DNA of 64,000 nucleotides from Pseudomonas chlororaphis (GTDB lineage Bacteria; Pseudomonadota; Gammaproteobacteria; Pseudomonadales; Pseudomonadaceae): NCBI GenBank assembly GCA_001023535.1, contig CP011020.1, positions 1,457,001 to 1,521,000 of the forward strand, read 5' to 3'. Shown piece by piece: positions 12,647 to 22,670 of this stretch (position 1 is its first letter; each line of letters starts with the position of its first letter). The notes under the pieces were generated by a model. It saw only the letters and a program-made list of their open reading frames with translations, ran no database searches and was not told where the DNA came from. The position numbers and the translations under genes were made by a program.

Positions 12647-14101
12647 TTAGCTCGGTCGATAAACGCGCACATTGGCATGCCCCTCACTGAGCAAATGGTG
12701 GGCATGCAGGCGACTCATCACGCCTTTGTCGCAATACAGCAGGTACTGGCGAGTAGGGTCCAGTTCCTTGAAACGCGCGTTCACTGCATAGAACGGCATC
12801 GTTTGTACCTCGATGCCGGCGATCTCCAGCGGGTCGTCTTCAGCGTCATCCGGGTGACGGATGTCGATGATGATCTGACCGGCCAGCGCTTCGCCGACTT
12901 CTTCAACCTGAATGTCCTGGCCCAGTTCATCGATCACGCGATCGATCGGCACCAGCCTGGCATTTTCGAGCGCACGCTCGAGAATCGCCATGTCGAATTC
13001 TTTCTCTTCATGCTCCACCCGCCCGCGCTTGGCCGCCGTCTTCGGGTTGACCGAGATGACCCCGCAGTACTCCGGCATGTGCCGGGCGAAATCGGCGGTG
13101 CCGATCTCGATGGCCGTGTCGATGATGTCCTGCTTGTGGCTGGCGATCAGCGGGCGCAGCACGAGTTTTTCGGTGACGCAGTCGATCACCGACAGGTTCG
13201 GCAGCGTCTGGCTGGAGACCTGGGAGATCGCCTCGCCCGTGACCAGCGCATCGATGTGCAGGCGGTCGGCGATGCTCGACGCGGCACGCAACATCATACG
13301 CTTCAAAATGACGCCCATATGACTGTTGTCGACTTTACCGAGAATCTCGCCCAGCACTTCTTCGAATGGCACGCTCACAAATAGCACACGCTGGGAGCTG
13401 CCGTACTTCTTCCAGATGAAGTGCGCCACTTCCATCACGCCCAGCTCATGGGCACGTCCGCCCAGGTTGAAGAAGCAGAAATGCCCCATCAAGCCGCGAC
13501 GCATGATCTGGTAGGCGGCGACCGTGGAGTCGAAACCGCCGGACATCAGCACCAGGGTCTGCTCCAGCGAACCCAGCGGGTAACCGCCAATGCTGTCGTG
13601 CTGGCTGTGGATGACGAACAGCCGCTGGTCGCGAATCTCGATGCGCACTTCGACCTGCGGGTCCTTCAATGAAATACCGGCGGCGCCGCACTGCTGGCGC
13701 AACTGGCTGCCCACGTACTTCTCCACGTCCATCGAACTGAACGGGTGCTTGCCGGCACGCTTGCAACGCACCGAGAAAATCTTGCCGGCCAGCGCATCAC
13801 CGTAATGGAGCTTGCACTTGGCGAGGATGTCGTCGAAATCCCCCAGCGGGTATTCGTCCACCTGCAGGAAATGCGCGATGCCCGGCATGCAGCTCAGACG
13901 CTCGGTCATCTCCTTCAGGATCTTGGGTTCGCTGACACGGGTTTCCAGCTCGAGGTTGTCCCACACGCCATTCACCACCACAGCCGGATCCAGGTCACGG
14001 AGCACGGCACGGATGTTCTTGGCCAACTGGCGGATGAAACGCATCCGGACCGGGCGGCTCTTGATGGTGATTTCGGGGAAGACTTTTACGATTAGTTTCA
14101 T
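12647..14101 (-). CDS. thiI: tRNA 4-thiouridine / thiamine biosynthesis sulfurtransferase
   Basis: A 484-residue ThiI. It has an N-terminal ferredoxin-like and THUMP region, then the adenylating PP-loop motif [14 protein letters not shown] near residue 185. The conserved cysteine in EYCGVIS is present. The long form with a C-terminal rhodanese domain is also shown by [15 protein letters not shown] near the end, which carries the persulfide cysteine. It makes s4U8 in tRNA and supplies sulfur for the thiazole of thiamine. The ATG at 14099-14101 ([15 protein letters not shown]) is the family start. An upstream ATG adds an unconserved leader. Confidence 0.97.
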   Translation of the reverse strand: MKLIVKVFPEITIKSRPVRMRFIRQLAKNIRAVLRDLDPAVVVNGVWDNLELETRVSEPKILKEMTERLSCMPGIAHFLQVDEYPLGDFDDILAKCKLHYGDALAGKIFSVRCKRAGKHPFSSMDVEKYVGSQLRQQCGAAGISLKDPQVEVRIEIRDQRLFVIHSQHDSIGGYPLGSLEQTLVLMSGGFDSTVAAYQIMRRGLMGHFCFFNLGGRAHELGVMEVAHFIWKKYGSSQRVLFVSVPFEEVLGEILGKVDNSHMGVILKRMMLRAASSIADRLHIDALVTGEAISQVSSQTLPNLSVIDCVTEKLVLRPLIASHKQDIIDTAIEIGTADFARHMPEYCGVISVNPKTAAKRGRVEHEEKEFDMAILERALENARLVPIDRVIDELGQDIQVEEVGEALAGQIIIDIRHPDDAEDDPLEIAGIEVQTMPFYAVNARFKELDPTRQYLLYCDKGVMSRLHAHHLLSEGHANVRVYRPS

Positions 14102-14197
14102 GAAAACAGCGCGCGAACGGCCAGCCGAAAAAGGGGGGCGCGGATTATAGCGGAAATTGCTCAAGGTTTAACCAGTTAATGTGAAGATGGTTTTGCA

Positions 14198-14297
14198 TGC
14201 ACCAAAACAGGTCAAGCCCTCCTTAAAACGCCACTTTGCGGTGCATCATTGTCGGACAATCTGCGGTTTCTGGCTGGAAAAGCGTGGATTTGGTGCA
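14198..14297 (+). promoter_or_regulatory. NtrC enhancer half-sites upstream of glnA
   Basis: TGCACCAAAACAGGTCA (14198-14214) carries one good NtrC half-site (TGCACC). GCGTGGATTTGGTGCA (14282-14297) carries the opposite half (TGGTGCA). Both lie upstream of the sigma54 promoter of glnA, as expected for an NtrC-activated glutamine synthetase gene. The assignment is by motif and context. Confidence 0.6.
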
Positions 14298-14318
14298 AAA
14301 AACCCATTGCTGGGGCAC

Positions 14319-14334
14319 TGGCATGCAAATTGCT
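14319..14334 (+). promoter_or_regulatory. Sigma54 promoter of glnA
   Basis: TGGCATGCAAATTGCT has the invariant GG (14320-14321) and GC (14332-14333) exactly 10 nt apart, the -24/-12 signature of RpoN promoters. It is about 85 nt before the expected leader of glnA, downstream of the NtrC half-sites. Confidence 0.75.
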
Positions 14335-14430
14335 CCCTTGTGAGGCAGGTTGCCTTGGCAGAGTATTCGCGCCGGCATCACCCATATCTTAGGGCACACC
14401 ATTACCCGCCCGAAGCCACCCGGAGGACAT

Positions 14431-15837
14431 ATGTCGAAGTCGGTTCAACTCATCAAAGATCATGACGTCAAGTGGATTGATCTGCGCTTCACTGACACCA
14501 AAGGCACTCAACATCACGTGACCATGCCGGCCCGTGATGCCCTGGACGACGATTTCTTCGAAATCGGCAAGATGTTCGACGGTTCCTCCATCTCCGGCTG
14601 GAAAGGCATCGAAGCCTCCGACATGATCCTGATGCCGGACGACGAAACCGCCGTCCTGGATCCATTCACCGAAGAGCCGACCCTGATCCTGGTTTGCGAC
14701 ATCATCGAGCCTTCGACCATGCAAGGCTATGACCGCGACCCTCGCGCCATCGCCCACCGCGCCGAGGAATACCTGAAGTCCACCGGTATCGGCGACACCG
14801 CTTTCTTCGGTCCGGAGCCTGAGTTCTTCATTTTCGACTCGGTCAAATTCAAGTCCGACATCTCCGGTTCCATGTTCAAGATCTTCTCCGAACAAGGTTC
14901 GTGGATGTCCGACCAGGACGTGGAAGGCGGCAACAAAGGCCACCGTCCAGGCGTGAAAGGCGGCTACTTCCCAGTACCACCGTTCGACTTCGACCACGAG
15001 ATCCGTACCTCCATGTGCAACGCACTGGAAGAAATGGGCCAGACCGTCGAAGTTCACCACCACGAAGTGGCGACTGCCGGCCAGAACGAAATCGGCGTGA
15101 AATTCAACACGCTGGTCAAGAAGGCTGACGAAGTCCAGACCCTCAAGTATGTCGTCCACAACGTAGCCGACGCCTACGGCCGCACCGCGACCTTCATGCC
15201 CAAGCCTCTGTACGGCGACAACGGTTCGGGCATGCACGTCCACGTGTCGATCTCCAAAGACGGCAAGAACACCTTCGCTGGCGAAGGCTATGCCGGCCTG
15301 TCGGACACCGCCCTGTACTTCATCGGCGGTATCATCAAGCACGGTAAGGCTCTGAACGGCTTCACCAACCCGTCGACCAACTCCTACAAGCGTCTGGTCC
15401 CAGGCTTCGAAGCACCGGTCATGCTGGCCTACTCGGCTCGCAACCGTTCCGCCTCGATCCGTATCCCATACGTGAACAGCCCTAAAGCCCGCCGCATCGA
15501 AGCCCGCTTCCCGGATCCGGCTGCCAACCCATACCTGGCCTTCGCTGCACTGATGATGGCCGGCCTGGACGGTATCCAGAACAAGATCCACCCTGGCGAT
15601 GCCGCCGACAAGAACCTGTATGACCTGCCGCCTGAAGAGGCCAAGGAAATCCCACAGGTGTGTGGCAGCCTGAAAGAAGCCCTGGAAGAGCTGGACAAGG
15701 GCCGTGCGTTCCTGACCAAGGGCGGCGTATTCAGCGACGACTTCATCGACGCTTACATCGCACTGAAAAGCGAAGAAGAAATCAAGGTTCGCACCTTTGT
15801 ACACCCACTGGAATACGAGCTGTACTACAGCTGCTGA
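14431..15837 (+). CDS. glnA: Type I glutamine synthetase
   Basis: A 468-residue GSI that makes glutamine from glutamate, ammonia and ATP as a dodecamer. Signatures are [12 protein letters not shown] near residue 50, [11 protein letters not shown] near 180, the ATP-binding [14 protein letters not shown] near 210, and the glutamate loop around NRSASIRIP. Tyr397 in NLYDLPPEE is the adenylylation site. The ATG at 14431 has a strong Shine-Dalgarno (GGAGGA, about 14421-14426). Sigma54 and NtrC elements lie upstream and a terminator lies downstream, so it is a single-gene unit controlled by nitrogen status. Confidence 0.98.
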   Translation: MSKSVQLIKDHDVKWIDLRFTDTKGTQHHVTMPARDALDDDFFEIGKMFDGSSISGWKGIEASDMILMPDDETAVLDPFTEEPTLILVCDIIEPSTMQGYDRDPRAIAHRAEEYLKSTGIGDTAFFGPEPEFFIFDSVKFKSDISGSMFKIFSEQGSWMSDQDVEGGNKGHRPGVKGGYFPVPPFDFDHEIRTSMCNALEEMGQTVEVHHHEVATAGQNEIGVKFNTLVKKADEVQTLKYVVHNVADAYGRTATFMPKPLYGDNGSGMHVHVSISKDGKNTFAGEGYAGLSDTALYFIGGIIKHGKALNGFTNPSTNSYKRLVPGFEAPVMLAYSARNRSASIRIPYVNSPKARRIEARFPDPAANPYLAFAALMMAGLDGIQNKIHPGDAADKNLYDLPPEEAKEIPQVCGSLKEALEELDKGRAFLTKGGVFSDDFIDAYIALKSEEEIKVRTFVHPLEYELYYSC

Positions 15838-15872
15838 TCCGGTAGCGTCGCCCCACGCGGCGTGAAATAAAA

Positions 15873-15900
15873 AGAGGCCTCCTTCCGGGAGGCCTTTTTT
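15873..15900 (+). terminator. Rho-independent terminator of glnA
   Basis: AGGCCTCC at 15875-15882 pairs with GGAGGCCT at 15888-15895 and is followed by a T run. It is about 35 nt after the glnA stop codon. Confidence 0.9.
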
Positions 15901-15957
15901 ATGGGCGCAGATTACGGGCATGATGGCTGACCTCCCTCCTCCAAGACGAGACTGCCC

Positions 15958-16515
15958 ATGACGCTGCGCTTCACGCTTGGCCTTGCCCTTTGCGCCGTGG
16001 TGCTGGCCAGCACCGCCCAAGCCGCTCCCGCCCCGGATGCTCTTACACCGCTGCTCAATGCCATAGGCGAACGCATCGCCATCGCCGATCAGGTAGCGCT
16101 GAGCAAATGGGACACTCATAAACCCGTGGAAGACCGCCAGCGCGAGCGCGAGGTCATTGCCGCCGCCGTCGCCCAGGCACCGGCCTACAAGCTCACGGCC
16201 GACACCGTGGAAGCGTTCTTCAGTGCCCAGATAGAAGCCAACAAAATGGTGCAATACATCGACCTGTCCGACTGGGCCCTGGCAGGCAAGGCACCGGACC
16301 TGCCGCGCCCCGACCTGGTGGGAGAGATCCGCCCGCAACTCGATCGACTGCAAAAGCGCCTGCTGCAACAACTGGCTGACTTCGCCCCCTACCGCACCGA
16401 CCCGCAGTGCCCGCAATGGCTGGCCTGCGCCACCCACAATGACAAACAGCACCCAGTGCACCGACTCGCCCTGATCCGGGCGACCGGGGAGCTGTGTACA
16501 GCCCCAAAAGCCTGA
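15958..16515 (+). CDS. aroQ: Secreted monofunctional chorismate mutase (AroQ gamma class)
   Basis: A 185-residue exported protein with a signal peptide (cleavage near TAQA-APA). It has the helical AroQ pattern LLNAIGERIAIADQVALSKW, then a lysine/arginine/glutamate set in VEDRQREREVI. A helical C-terminal part carries two cysteines (QCPQWLAC) that could form a disulfide, as in the periplasmic gamma-class enzymes. These convert chorismate to prephenate outside the cytoplasm. Their physiological role in Pseudomonas is unsettled. The start follows a weak Shine-Dalgarno. It lies alone between glnA and a REP pair. Confidence 0.85.
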   Translation: MTLRFTLGLALCAVVLASTAQAAPAPDALTPLLNAIGERIAIADQVALSKWDTHKPVEDRQREREVIAAAVAQAPAYKLTADTVEAFFSAQIEANKMVQYIDLSDWALAGKAPDLPRPDLVGEIRPQLDRLQKRLLQQLADFAPYRTDPQCPQWLACATHNDKQHPVHRLALIRATGELCTAPKA

Positions 16516-16531
16516 AACACACCCCTTACCC

Positions 16532-16622
16532 TGTGGGAGCGGGCTTGCTCGCGAAAGCAGTGTGTCAGTTGACATCCACGTTGCCTGACACTGCACCTTC
16601 GCGAGCAAGCCCGCTCCCACAA
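16532..16622. repeat. REP pair
   Basis: A head-to-head doublet, with copies at 16532-16560 and 16597-16622. The intervening stretch GTGTCAGTTGACATC is itself partly palindromic, which is the usual REPIN layout. Confidence 0.85.
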
Positions 16623-16699
16623 GGGTTCTACAACAACTTGGGCCATTCGCCCTCCCTGACCTATGCTGCTAACCGACATCTTCAATCTCGGTTGGTTTT

Positions 16700-17218
16700 A
16701 TGGGGCGCGTTTTTTCAGGAATGCTGTTGTGGCTGCTGACACTGCCGGCGGTCGGGCAGATCTATAAATACACCGACGCCGAGGGCAACACCGCCTACAG
16801 CAACCAGCCGCCCCAAGGCGTACCGGCCCAGACGGTGGAACTGCCGCCGCTCAACAGCATCGAGCGCCAGCCCGCCGCCAGCCCGGACACACCGCCAGTC
16901 CCAGCGCAGAGGAATGAGTCACGCAATGCCTACGAGATGCTTGAACTGACGGACATCCCCAGCGAGGAAGCCCTGCGCGCCAACAACGGCACCTTTACCG
17001 TGGGCGTGCGGGCGCAGCCAAGGTTGCAAAGCCCGCATCTGTTTCGACTGCTGGTGGACGGCCAACCCTATGGCCAGCCCACCAACGTGCCACGCCTGCA
17101 AGTGGTGAACATCGACCGGGGCGAGCACAGCCTGGCGGTGCAAGTCATCGACGGGGACAACCTCGTACAGCAGAGCGACACCGTCACCTTCACTGTGCAG
17201 CGGGTTCACCAGCCATGA
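16700..17218 (+). CDS. DUF4124 domain-containing protein (first of a tandem pair)
   Basis: A 172-residue exported protein with a signal peptide (cleavage near LPAVG-QIYKY) and the short N-terminal DUF4124 motif IYKYTDAEGNTAYSNQPPQG. A proline-rich linker and a C-terminal beta domain follow (FTVGVRAQPRLQSPHLFRLLVDGQPYG). The same two-part plan recurs in the next gene, whose ATG overlaps this stop by 4 nt. This is a local tandem duplication with considerable divergence. Function is unknown and probably periplasmic. Confidence 0.82.
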   Translation: MGRVFSGMLLWLLTLPAVGQIYKYTDAEGNTAYSNQPPQGVPAQTVELPPLNSIERQPAASPDTPPVPAQRNESRNAYEMLELTDIPSEEALRANNGTFTVGVRAQPRLQSPHLFRLLVDGQPYGQPTNVPRLQVVNIDRGEHSLAVQVIDGDNLVQQSDTVTFTVQRVHQP

Positions 17219-17835
17219 TTCGCGGGTGGCTCGCGTTGGGCCTGGCGCTGGTCGCGTTGCCGGGGATGGCGCAGGTCTATACCTACGTCGACGCCCAAGG
17301 CAATCGTGTCTTCACTGACCAGCCCCGCCCCGGCAATGCCCGGAAAGTCGAACTCTCGCCCGGCAACCGAATGCCCACGCCACCCAAGGGCACGCCCGCG
17401 ATGCCCGCCAAAGAAGCCTCGCCCGAGCCGCTGTTTCATTACGAAATGCTCCGCCTGCTGATCCCCGAGCCGGACGCCACGATACGCAGCACTGAAGGTG
17501 CGCTGATCGTCAGCGTCACCAGCGAACCCGGCTTGAAGAAAGGCCATCGCTACCGCCTGCTGCTCGACGGCCAGCCCACCGGGGCCGCGGGTACGAGCCC
17601 GGTGTTCGCCCTGGACAATGTCGATCGCGGCACCCATCACCTGGCGGTGGAGATCCTCGACGAGCAAGACCGCATCCTCGAACGCACGGCCAACCAGCCT
17701 TTCCACATGCAGCGCATGTCCCTGGCGCAAAAGCGCCGCATCAAGCCGTGCGTCATGGCCGACTACGGTCAACGCCCGGAATGCCCGCTCGCCGAAAAAC
17801 CCGAAGAAGAAAGCAGCATCCTGCCGTTCTTCTAA
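17215..17835 (+). CDS. DUF4124 domain-containing protein (second of a tandem pair)
   Basis: A 206-residue paralogue of the preceding gene. It has a signal peptide (near LPGMA-QVYTY), then VYTYVDAQGNRVFTDQPRPG and a beta-rich C-terminal half with HRYRLLLDGQPTG and LDNVDRGTHHLAVEI. These align with the LFRLLVDGQPYG and NIDRGEHSLAV segments of its neighbour. A short cysteine-containing tail (KPCVMADYGQRPECP) is extra. It is translationally coupled to the upstream gene. It directly precedes ntrB in conserved Pseudomonas order, but nothing in the sequence ties it to nitrogen control. Confidence 0.82.
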   Translation: MIRGWLALGLALVALPGMAQVYTYVDAQGNRVFTDQPRPGNARKVELSPGNRMPTPPKGTPAMPAKEASPEPLFHYEMLRLLIPEPDATIRSTEGALIVSVTSEPGLKKGHRYRLLLDGQPTGAAGTSPVFALDNVDRGTHHLAVEILDEQDRILERTANQPFHMQRMSLAQKRRIKPCVMADYGQRPECPLAEKPEEESSILPFF

Positions 17836-17849
17836 CCTCGTTCAGGTTG

Positions 17850-17867
17850 GCGCACTATATTGGTGCG
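17850..17867 (+). promoter_or_regulatory. NtrC binding site upstream of ntrBC
   Basis: CGCACTATATTGGTGCG (17851-17867) is a near-perfect dyad of the NtrC consensus (GCAC, spacer, GGTGC). It is 200 bp before ntrB and very close to the classical enteric NtrC site. It suggests NtrC autoregulation of ntrBC. Confidence 0.75.
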
Positions 17868-18066
17868 TCAATCTGCCCGCTTCCCGGATTCCAGCCCATT
17901 TTGGTTCGAAAGTACCCGTAGAAGCTGGCAGAACGCCACGCAAGAGGGCGCAAAAAGGCCTCTTTAGGGCTCTAAACGCTTCTTTTCAGAGCCTTGGTTT
18001 GGTTTTTGCATTTTCCTCGTACCGGCGCGTCATACGCGTGCCTGCTACGCTCCAAAAGAGGTCCCG

Positions 18067-19148
18067 ATGACCATCAGCGATGCACTACACCGCTTGCTAC
18101 TCGACAACCTCACCACCGCGACCATCCTGCTCGACGCCGAATTGCGCCTCGAGTACATGAACCCGGCGGCGGAAATGCTGCTGGCTGTCAGCGGCCAGCG
18201 CAGCCATGGGCAGTTCATCAGCGAGTTGTTCACCGAATCGGCCGAAGCGCTCAATTCCCTGCGCCAGGCGGTGGAGCAGGCACACCCGTTCACCAAGCGC
18301 GAGGCAATGCTGACCGCACTGACCGGCCAGACCTTGACCGTGGACTACGCGGTCACCCCGATCCTGAATAACGGCGCCACCCTGTTGCTGCTGGAAGTCC
18401 ATCCCCGTGATCGCCTGCTGCGCATCACCAAGGAAGAGGCCCAGTTATCCAAGCAGGAAACCAGCAAGATGCTGGTGCGCGGCCTCGCCCACGAGATCAA
18501 GAACCCTCTCGGCGGCATTCGTGGCGCCGCACAATTGCTGGCCCGGGAACTGCCGGAAGAAAGCCTCAAGGACTACACCAACGTCATCATCGAGGAAGCC
18601 GACCGCCTGCGAAATCTGGTAGACCGCATGCTCGGCTCGAACAAGCTGCCGTCCCTGGCGATGTGCAACGTCCACGAAGTGCTGGAGCGCGTCAGCAGCC
18701 TGGTGGAAGCCGAAGCCCAGGGCTGCATCACTTTGGTGCGCGACTACGACCCGAGCATTCCCGACGTCCTGATCGACCGCGAGCAGATGATCCAGGCGGT
18801 ACTGAACATCGTGCGCAACGCGATGCAGGCCATCGGCAGCCAGAACGAACTGCGCCTGGGCCGCATCACCCTGCGCACCCGCGCCATGCGCCAGTTCACC
18901 ATCGGCCATGTGCGCCACCGCCTGGTGACCAAGATCGAAATCATCGACAACGGCCCGGGCATCCCTGCAGAACTGCAGGAAACCATCTTCTTTCCCATGG
19001 TCAGCGGCCGCCCGGACGGTACCGGACTGGGCCTGGCCATTACCCAGAACATCATCAGTCAGCATCAGGGCTTGATCGAGTGTGAGAGCCACCCCGGCCA
19101 CACCACCTTCTCGATCTTCCTGCCACTGGAACAAGGAGCCACATCGAC

Positions 19149-19152
<4 letters not shown>
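18067..19152 (+). CDS. ntrB: Nitrogen regulation sensor histidine kinase NtrB
   Basis: A 361-residue soluble kinase. It has an N-terminal PAS domain (TATILLDAELRLEYMNPAAEMLL), then the H-box RGLAHEIKNPLGGIRGA with the phosphorylated His at residue 142. The N-box NIVRNAMQAI and G-boxes DNGPGIP and GRPDGTGLGLAI complete the ATPase domain. There are no transmembrane segments. It phosphorylates NtrC when nitrogen is limiting and is switched to a phosphatase by PII. Its stop overlaps the ntrC start by 4 nt. Confidence 0.97.
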
Positions 19153-20585
<1,433 letters not shown>

Positions 20586-20611
20586 GCAGCCTTAACCCAG
20601 CTTAAAACCCA

Positions 20612-20700
20612 TGTGGGAGCGGGCTTGCTCGCGAAAGCGGTATATCAGCCAATTAAATGCTGGCTGACATGCCGCCTTCGCGGGCAAGCCCGCTCCCACA
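20612..20700. repeat. REP pair
   Basis: A head-to-head doublet (20612-20640 and 20674-20700) directly after ntrC. The right copy carries GCGGGCAAG in place of GCGAGCAAG. Confidence 0.85.
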
Positions 20701-20755
20701 AGTCACGCTGCAGCGCCTGTCGCATGAGCTCGCCGGTTGAAATCCTTCAGTTGCG

Positions 20756-20772
20756 TGCACCACACCAATGCA
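20756..20772 (+). promoter_or_regulatory. Probable NtrC site upstream of the NrsZ-like RNA
   Basis: TGCACCACACCAATGCA has a full left half-site (TGCACC) and a degenerate right half. A second TGCACC overlaps its end at 20769. It lies about 140-160 bp upstream of the sigma54 promoter at 20913, a normal enhancer distance. Confidence 0.5.
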
Positions 20773-20840
20773 CCACGAACCGCAACTGCGCGCGTCATAC
20801 CAGCCCAGGCCGATCGATTCACCTCGAAAAAACCCGCCAT

Positions 20841-20872
20841 AAAAAAGCAAAAGCCCCGGAATACGGGGCTTT
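20841..20872 (-). terminator. Rho-independent terminator for minus-strand transcripts
   Basis: AAAGCCCCG (20850-20858) pairs with CGGGGCTTT (20864-20872). The adjoining A-rich stretch 20841-20849 gives the U-rich tail on the minus strand. It would end transcripts coming from the membrane-protein gene at 21134-21574. Such transcripts would run antisense across the NrsZ-like RNA. Confidence 0.65.
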
Positions 20873-20912
20873 GCGTCTCATCAGCAGTTTTTTTGTGACA
20901 AACCATTAAAGC

Positions 20913-20928
20913 TGGCACGCGCCCTGCA
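20913..20928 (+). promoter_or_regulatory. Sigma54 promoter of the NrsZ-like RNA
   Basis: TGGCACGCGCCCTGCA shows the consensus TGGCAC and a GG (20914-20915) to GC (20926-20927) spacing of 10 nt. Transcription should begin near 20939, immediately before the first of three repeated hairpin modules. No protein-coding start follows. Confidence 0.8.
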
Positions 20929-20938
20929 ATAACTTCAT

Positions 20939-21138
20939 CACTACCCAGTTTCGGGGACCTTGGTACAGGCAGGCCGGGGATTCCCCATTTTCTACCGGGC
21001 TCGATGAGCCCACCGTTTTGGGGGCCTTGATACAGGCAGGTCAAGGTTTCCCTTCTTTACACCCTGGGCTGACGCTTGCAGTCGCCCTCCCGTTTTGGGG
21101 ACCCTGGTACAGGCAGGCCGGGGATTCCCTCTTTTATT
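20939..21138 (+). ncRNA. nrsZ: NrsZ-like nitrogen-responsive small RNA
   Basis: Seen directly: a consensus sigma54 promoter is followed by three imperfect repeats of about 41 nt (20946-20986, 21013-21054, 21090-21131), with no good open frame. Each has the core GGTACAGGCAGG or a close variant between a 5' GGGGA and a 3' TTCCC that can pair. The last copy runs into CTCTTTTATT and looks like the terminator. Known: P. aeruginosa NrsZ is an NtrC/RpoN-dependent, processed modular sRNA between ntrC and the gene next to trmL. Position, promoter and modular design agree, so I call it a homologue. The ends are estimates. It is antisense to the 3' side of the gene at 21134. Confidence 0.72.
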
Positions 21139-21574
21139 GCTCCTGGAGACGGACCTCCAGCCGCCAGCGATCATCCACTTCGCCGCCGGCCCACTCCCCG
21201 CGCAACGGTCGCGCCGCCACCAACGTCAGCAACAAGCCCTTGTCGCTCAAGCGCACCCGCCAGTTCACATCCTTGCCATTGAGCTTGAGCTGGCCATTCT
21301 GCGACCTTCCCTCGGCTTCGAACAGCAGCGCTACCGAACCGTCGATGACTTCGCCGTGCAGTTTCGGCTCACTGTCGAACCAGGCCACCAACGCCCCCTC
21401 GCTCACCTCGATTCGTTGCAGCACATTCGGCTCGGGCGTGGTCAGGCGCCCGATCATCAGCCCGACCATCATGCCGAAAATCGCCAGGGAACCCATCACC
21501 CGAGGCATTAGCTTCGAACGTCGATCGGTTTGCGGCGTAGAATGCTGCTCATCTTTATCTGCGGAGCCGTGCAT
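21134..21574 (-). CDS. Small membrane-anchored protein of unknown function, divergent from trmL
   Basis: A 146-residue protein with a hydrophilic start and one transmembrane helix (VMGSLAIFGMMVGLMIG, residues about 26-42). A periplasmic-looking beta domain follows (QRIEVSEGALVAWFDSEPKLHGEVIDG). It is a conserved resident between ntrC and trmL in Pseudomonas, and I know no function for it. Its nominal ATG (21572-21574) shares bases with the trmL ATG (21573-21575) on the other strand. The true start may instead be internal at MPRVMGSL (21508), which would give about 124 residues. Transcription would continue antisense through the NrsZ-like RNA. Confidence 0.75.
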   Translation of the reverse strand: MHGSADKDEQHSTPQTDRRSKLMPRVMGSLAIFGMMVGLMIGRLTTPEPNVLQRIEVSEGALVAWFDSEPKLHGEVIDGSVALLFEAEGRSQNGQLKLNGKDVNWRVRLSDKGLLLTLVAARPLRGEWAGGEVDDRWRLEVRLQEQ

Positions 21575-22028
21575 GTTTCACGTCATCCTTTTTCAACCGG
21601 AAATTCCGCCGAATACCGGCAATGTCATCAGGCTGTGCGCCAACAGTGGCTGCCACCTGCATCTGATCGAACCGCTGGGCTTCGAAATGGACGACAAGCG
21701 CCTGCGCCGCGCCGGCCTCGACTACCACGAGTATGCCACCTTGCAGCGCCACGCCGACCTTGCCAGTTGTCTGGAAAGCCTGGGGCATCCACGCCTGTTC
21801 GCCTTCACCACCAAGGGGTCGCGGCCCTTCCATGACGCCCGGTTCGTGGCCGGCGATGCCTTCCTGTTCGGGCCCGAAAGCCGTGGCCTGCCCGCCGACG
21901 TGCTCGACGCCCTGCCATCGGACCAACGCCTGCGCCTGCCGATGCGCGAAGGCTGTCGCAGCCTGAACCTGTCCAACACCGTGGCGGTGGCGGTCTATGA
22001 GGCTTGGCGGCAGAATGGCTTTCAATAG
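21573..22028 (+). CDS. trmL: tRNA (cytidine/uridine-2'-O-)-methyltransferase TrmL
   Basis: A 151-residue SPOUT methyltransferase that methylates the ribose at wobble position 34 of certain tRNA-Leu. The knot motifs are visible: N-terminal FHVILFQPEIPPNTGNVIRLC, LIEPLGFEMDDKRLRRAGLDYHEY, the SAM-binding FGPESRGLP and the C-terminal LRLPMREGCRSLNLSNTVAV. The ATG at 21573 is where conservation begins. The frame is open much further upstream, but that stretch crosses the sRNA repeats and the divergent gene and is not coding. Confidence 0.95.
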   Translation: MFHVILFQPEIPPNTGNVIRLCANSGCHLHLIEPLGFEMDDKRLRRAGLDYHEYATLQRHADLASCLESLGHPRLFAFTTKGSRPFHDARFVAGDAFLFGPESRGLPADVLDALPSDQRLRLPMREGCRSLNLSNTVAVAVYEAWRQNGFQ

Positions 22029-22041
22029 CCCCCATAACAAA

Positions 22042-22131
22042 TGTGGGAGCGGGCTTGCTCGCGAAAGCGGAGTGTCAGGCAACATTGATGTCAACTGACA
22101 CACTGCTTTCGCGAGCAAGCCCGCTCCCACA
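22042..22131. repeat. REP pair
   Basis: A head-to-head doublet (22042-22070, 22104-22131) between the converging ends of trmL and secB. The middle contains TGTCAGGCAACATTGATG. Confidence 0.85.
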
Positions 22132-22151
22132 TTGGACTTGCGTCGACCGAC

Positions 22152-22631
22152 TTACTGAACGGTCGCGCCTTCTTGCTGCATGCGCTGCAGTTCTTGCGCG
22201 TACAGGGCATCGAAGTTCACCGGTGCCAGCATCAGGGCCGGGAACGAACCGCGAGTCACCAGGCTGTCCAGGGTTTCACGGGCGTACGGGAACAGAATGT
22301 TCGGGCAGAACGCGCCCAGGGTGTGGCTCATGGACGCTGCATCGAGGTTCTTGATCAGGAAGATCCCGGCCTGTTGCACCTCGGCGATGAACGCCACTTC
22401 TTCACCGTTCTTCACGGTCACCGACAGGGTCAGCACCACTTCATGGAAGTCGTCTTCCAGGGCTTTCTGACGGGTGTTCAGGTCCAGGCCGACGCTCGGT
22501 TCCCACTGCTGGCGAAAGATCGCCGGGCTTTTCGGGGCTTCAAAGGACAGGTCGCGGACATAAATGCGCTGCAAGGAGAATTGCGGTGCGGCTTCTTCTT
22601 CGCTGGCAGCTGTGTTTTGTTGGTCAGTCAT
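22152..22631 (-). CDS. secB: Protein-export chaperone SecB
   Basis: A 159-residue SecB, the tetrameric chaperone that holds preproteins unfolded and passes them to SecA. Family landmarks are [64 protein letters not shown] and the C-terminal [14 protein letters not shown]. The N-terminus is short and acidic. It is the last gene of a minus-strand cluster rhodanese-grxC-secB, with a 39-nt gap to grxC, so cotranscription is likely. Confidence 0.98.
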   Translation of the reverse strand: MTDQQNTAASEEEAAPQFSLQRIYVRDLSFEAPKSPAIFRQQWEPSVGLDLNTRQKALEDDFHEVVLTLSVTVKNGEEVAFIAEVQQAGIFLIKNLDAASMSHTLGAFCPNILFPYARETLDSLVTRGSFPALMLAPVNFDALYAQELQRMQQEGATVQ

Positions 22632-22670
22632 CGCAGATCCTTCTTACTTTCAGGTTCTTGAGTAGGGAAT

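Noticed and set aside
14389..16620. A 743-codon open frame antisense to glnA and aroQ
   Set aside because: It is the mirror of two clearly conserved genes in GC-rich DNA, has no family signature and crosses the glnA terminator and a REP pair.
20946..21131. The three repeats as a CRISPR array
   Set aside because: Only three imperfect copies with unequal spacing and no cas genes; they follow a sigma54 promoter and fit a modular sRNA.
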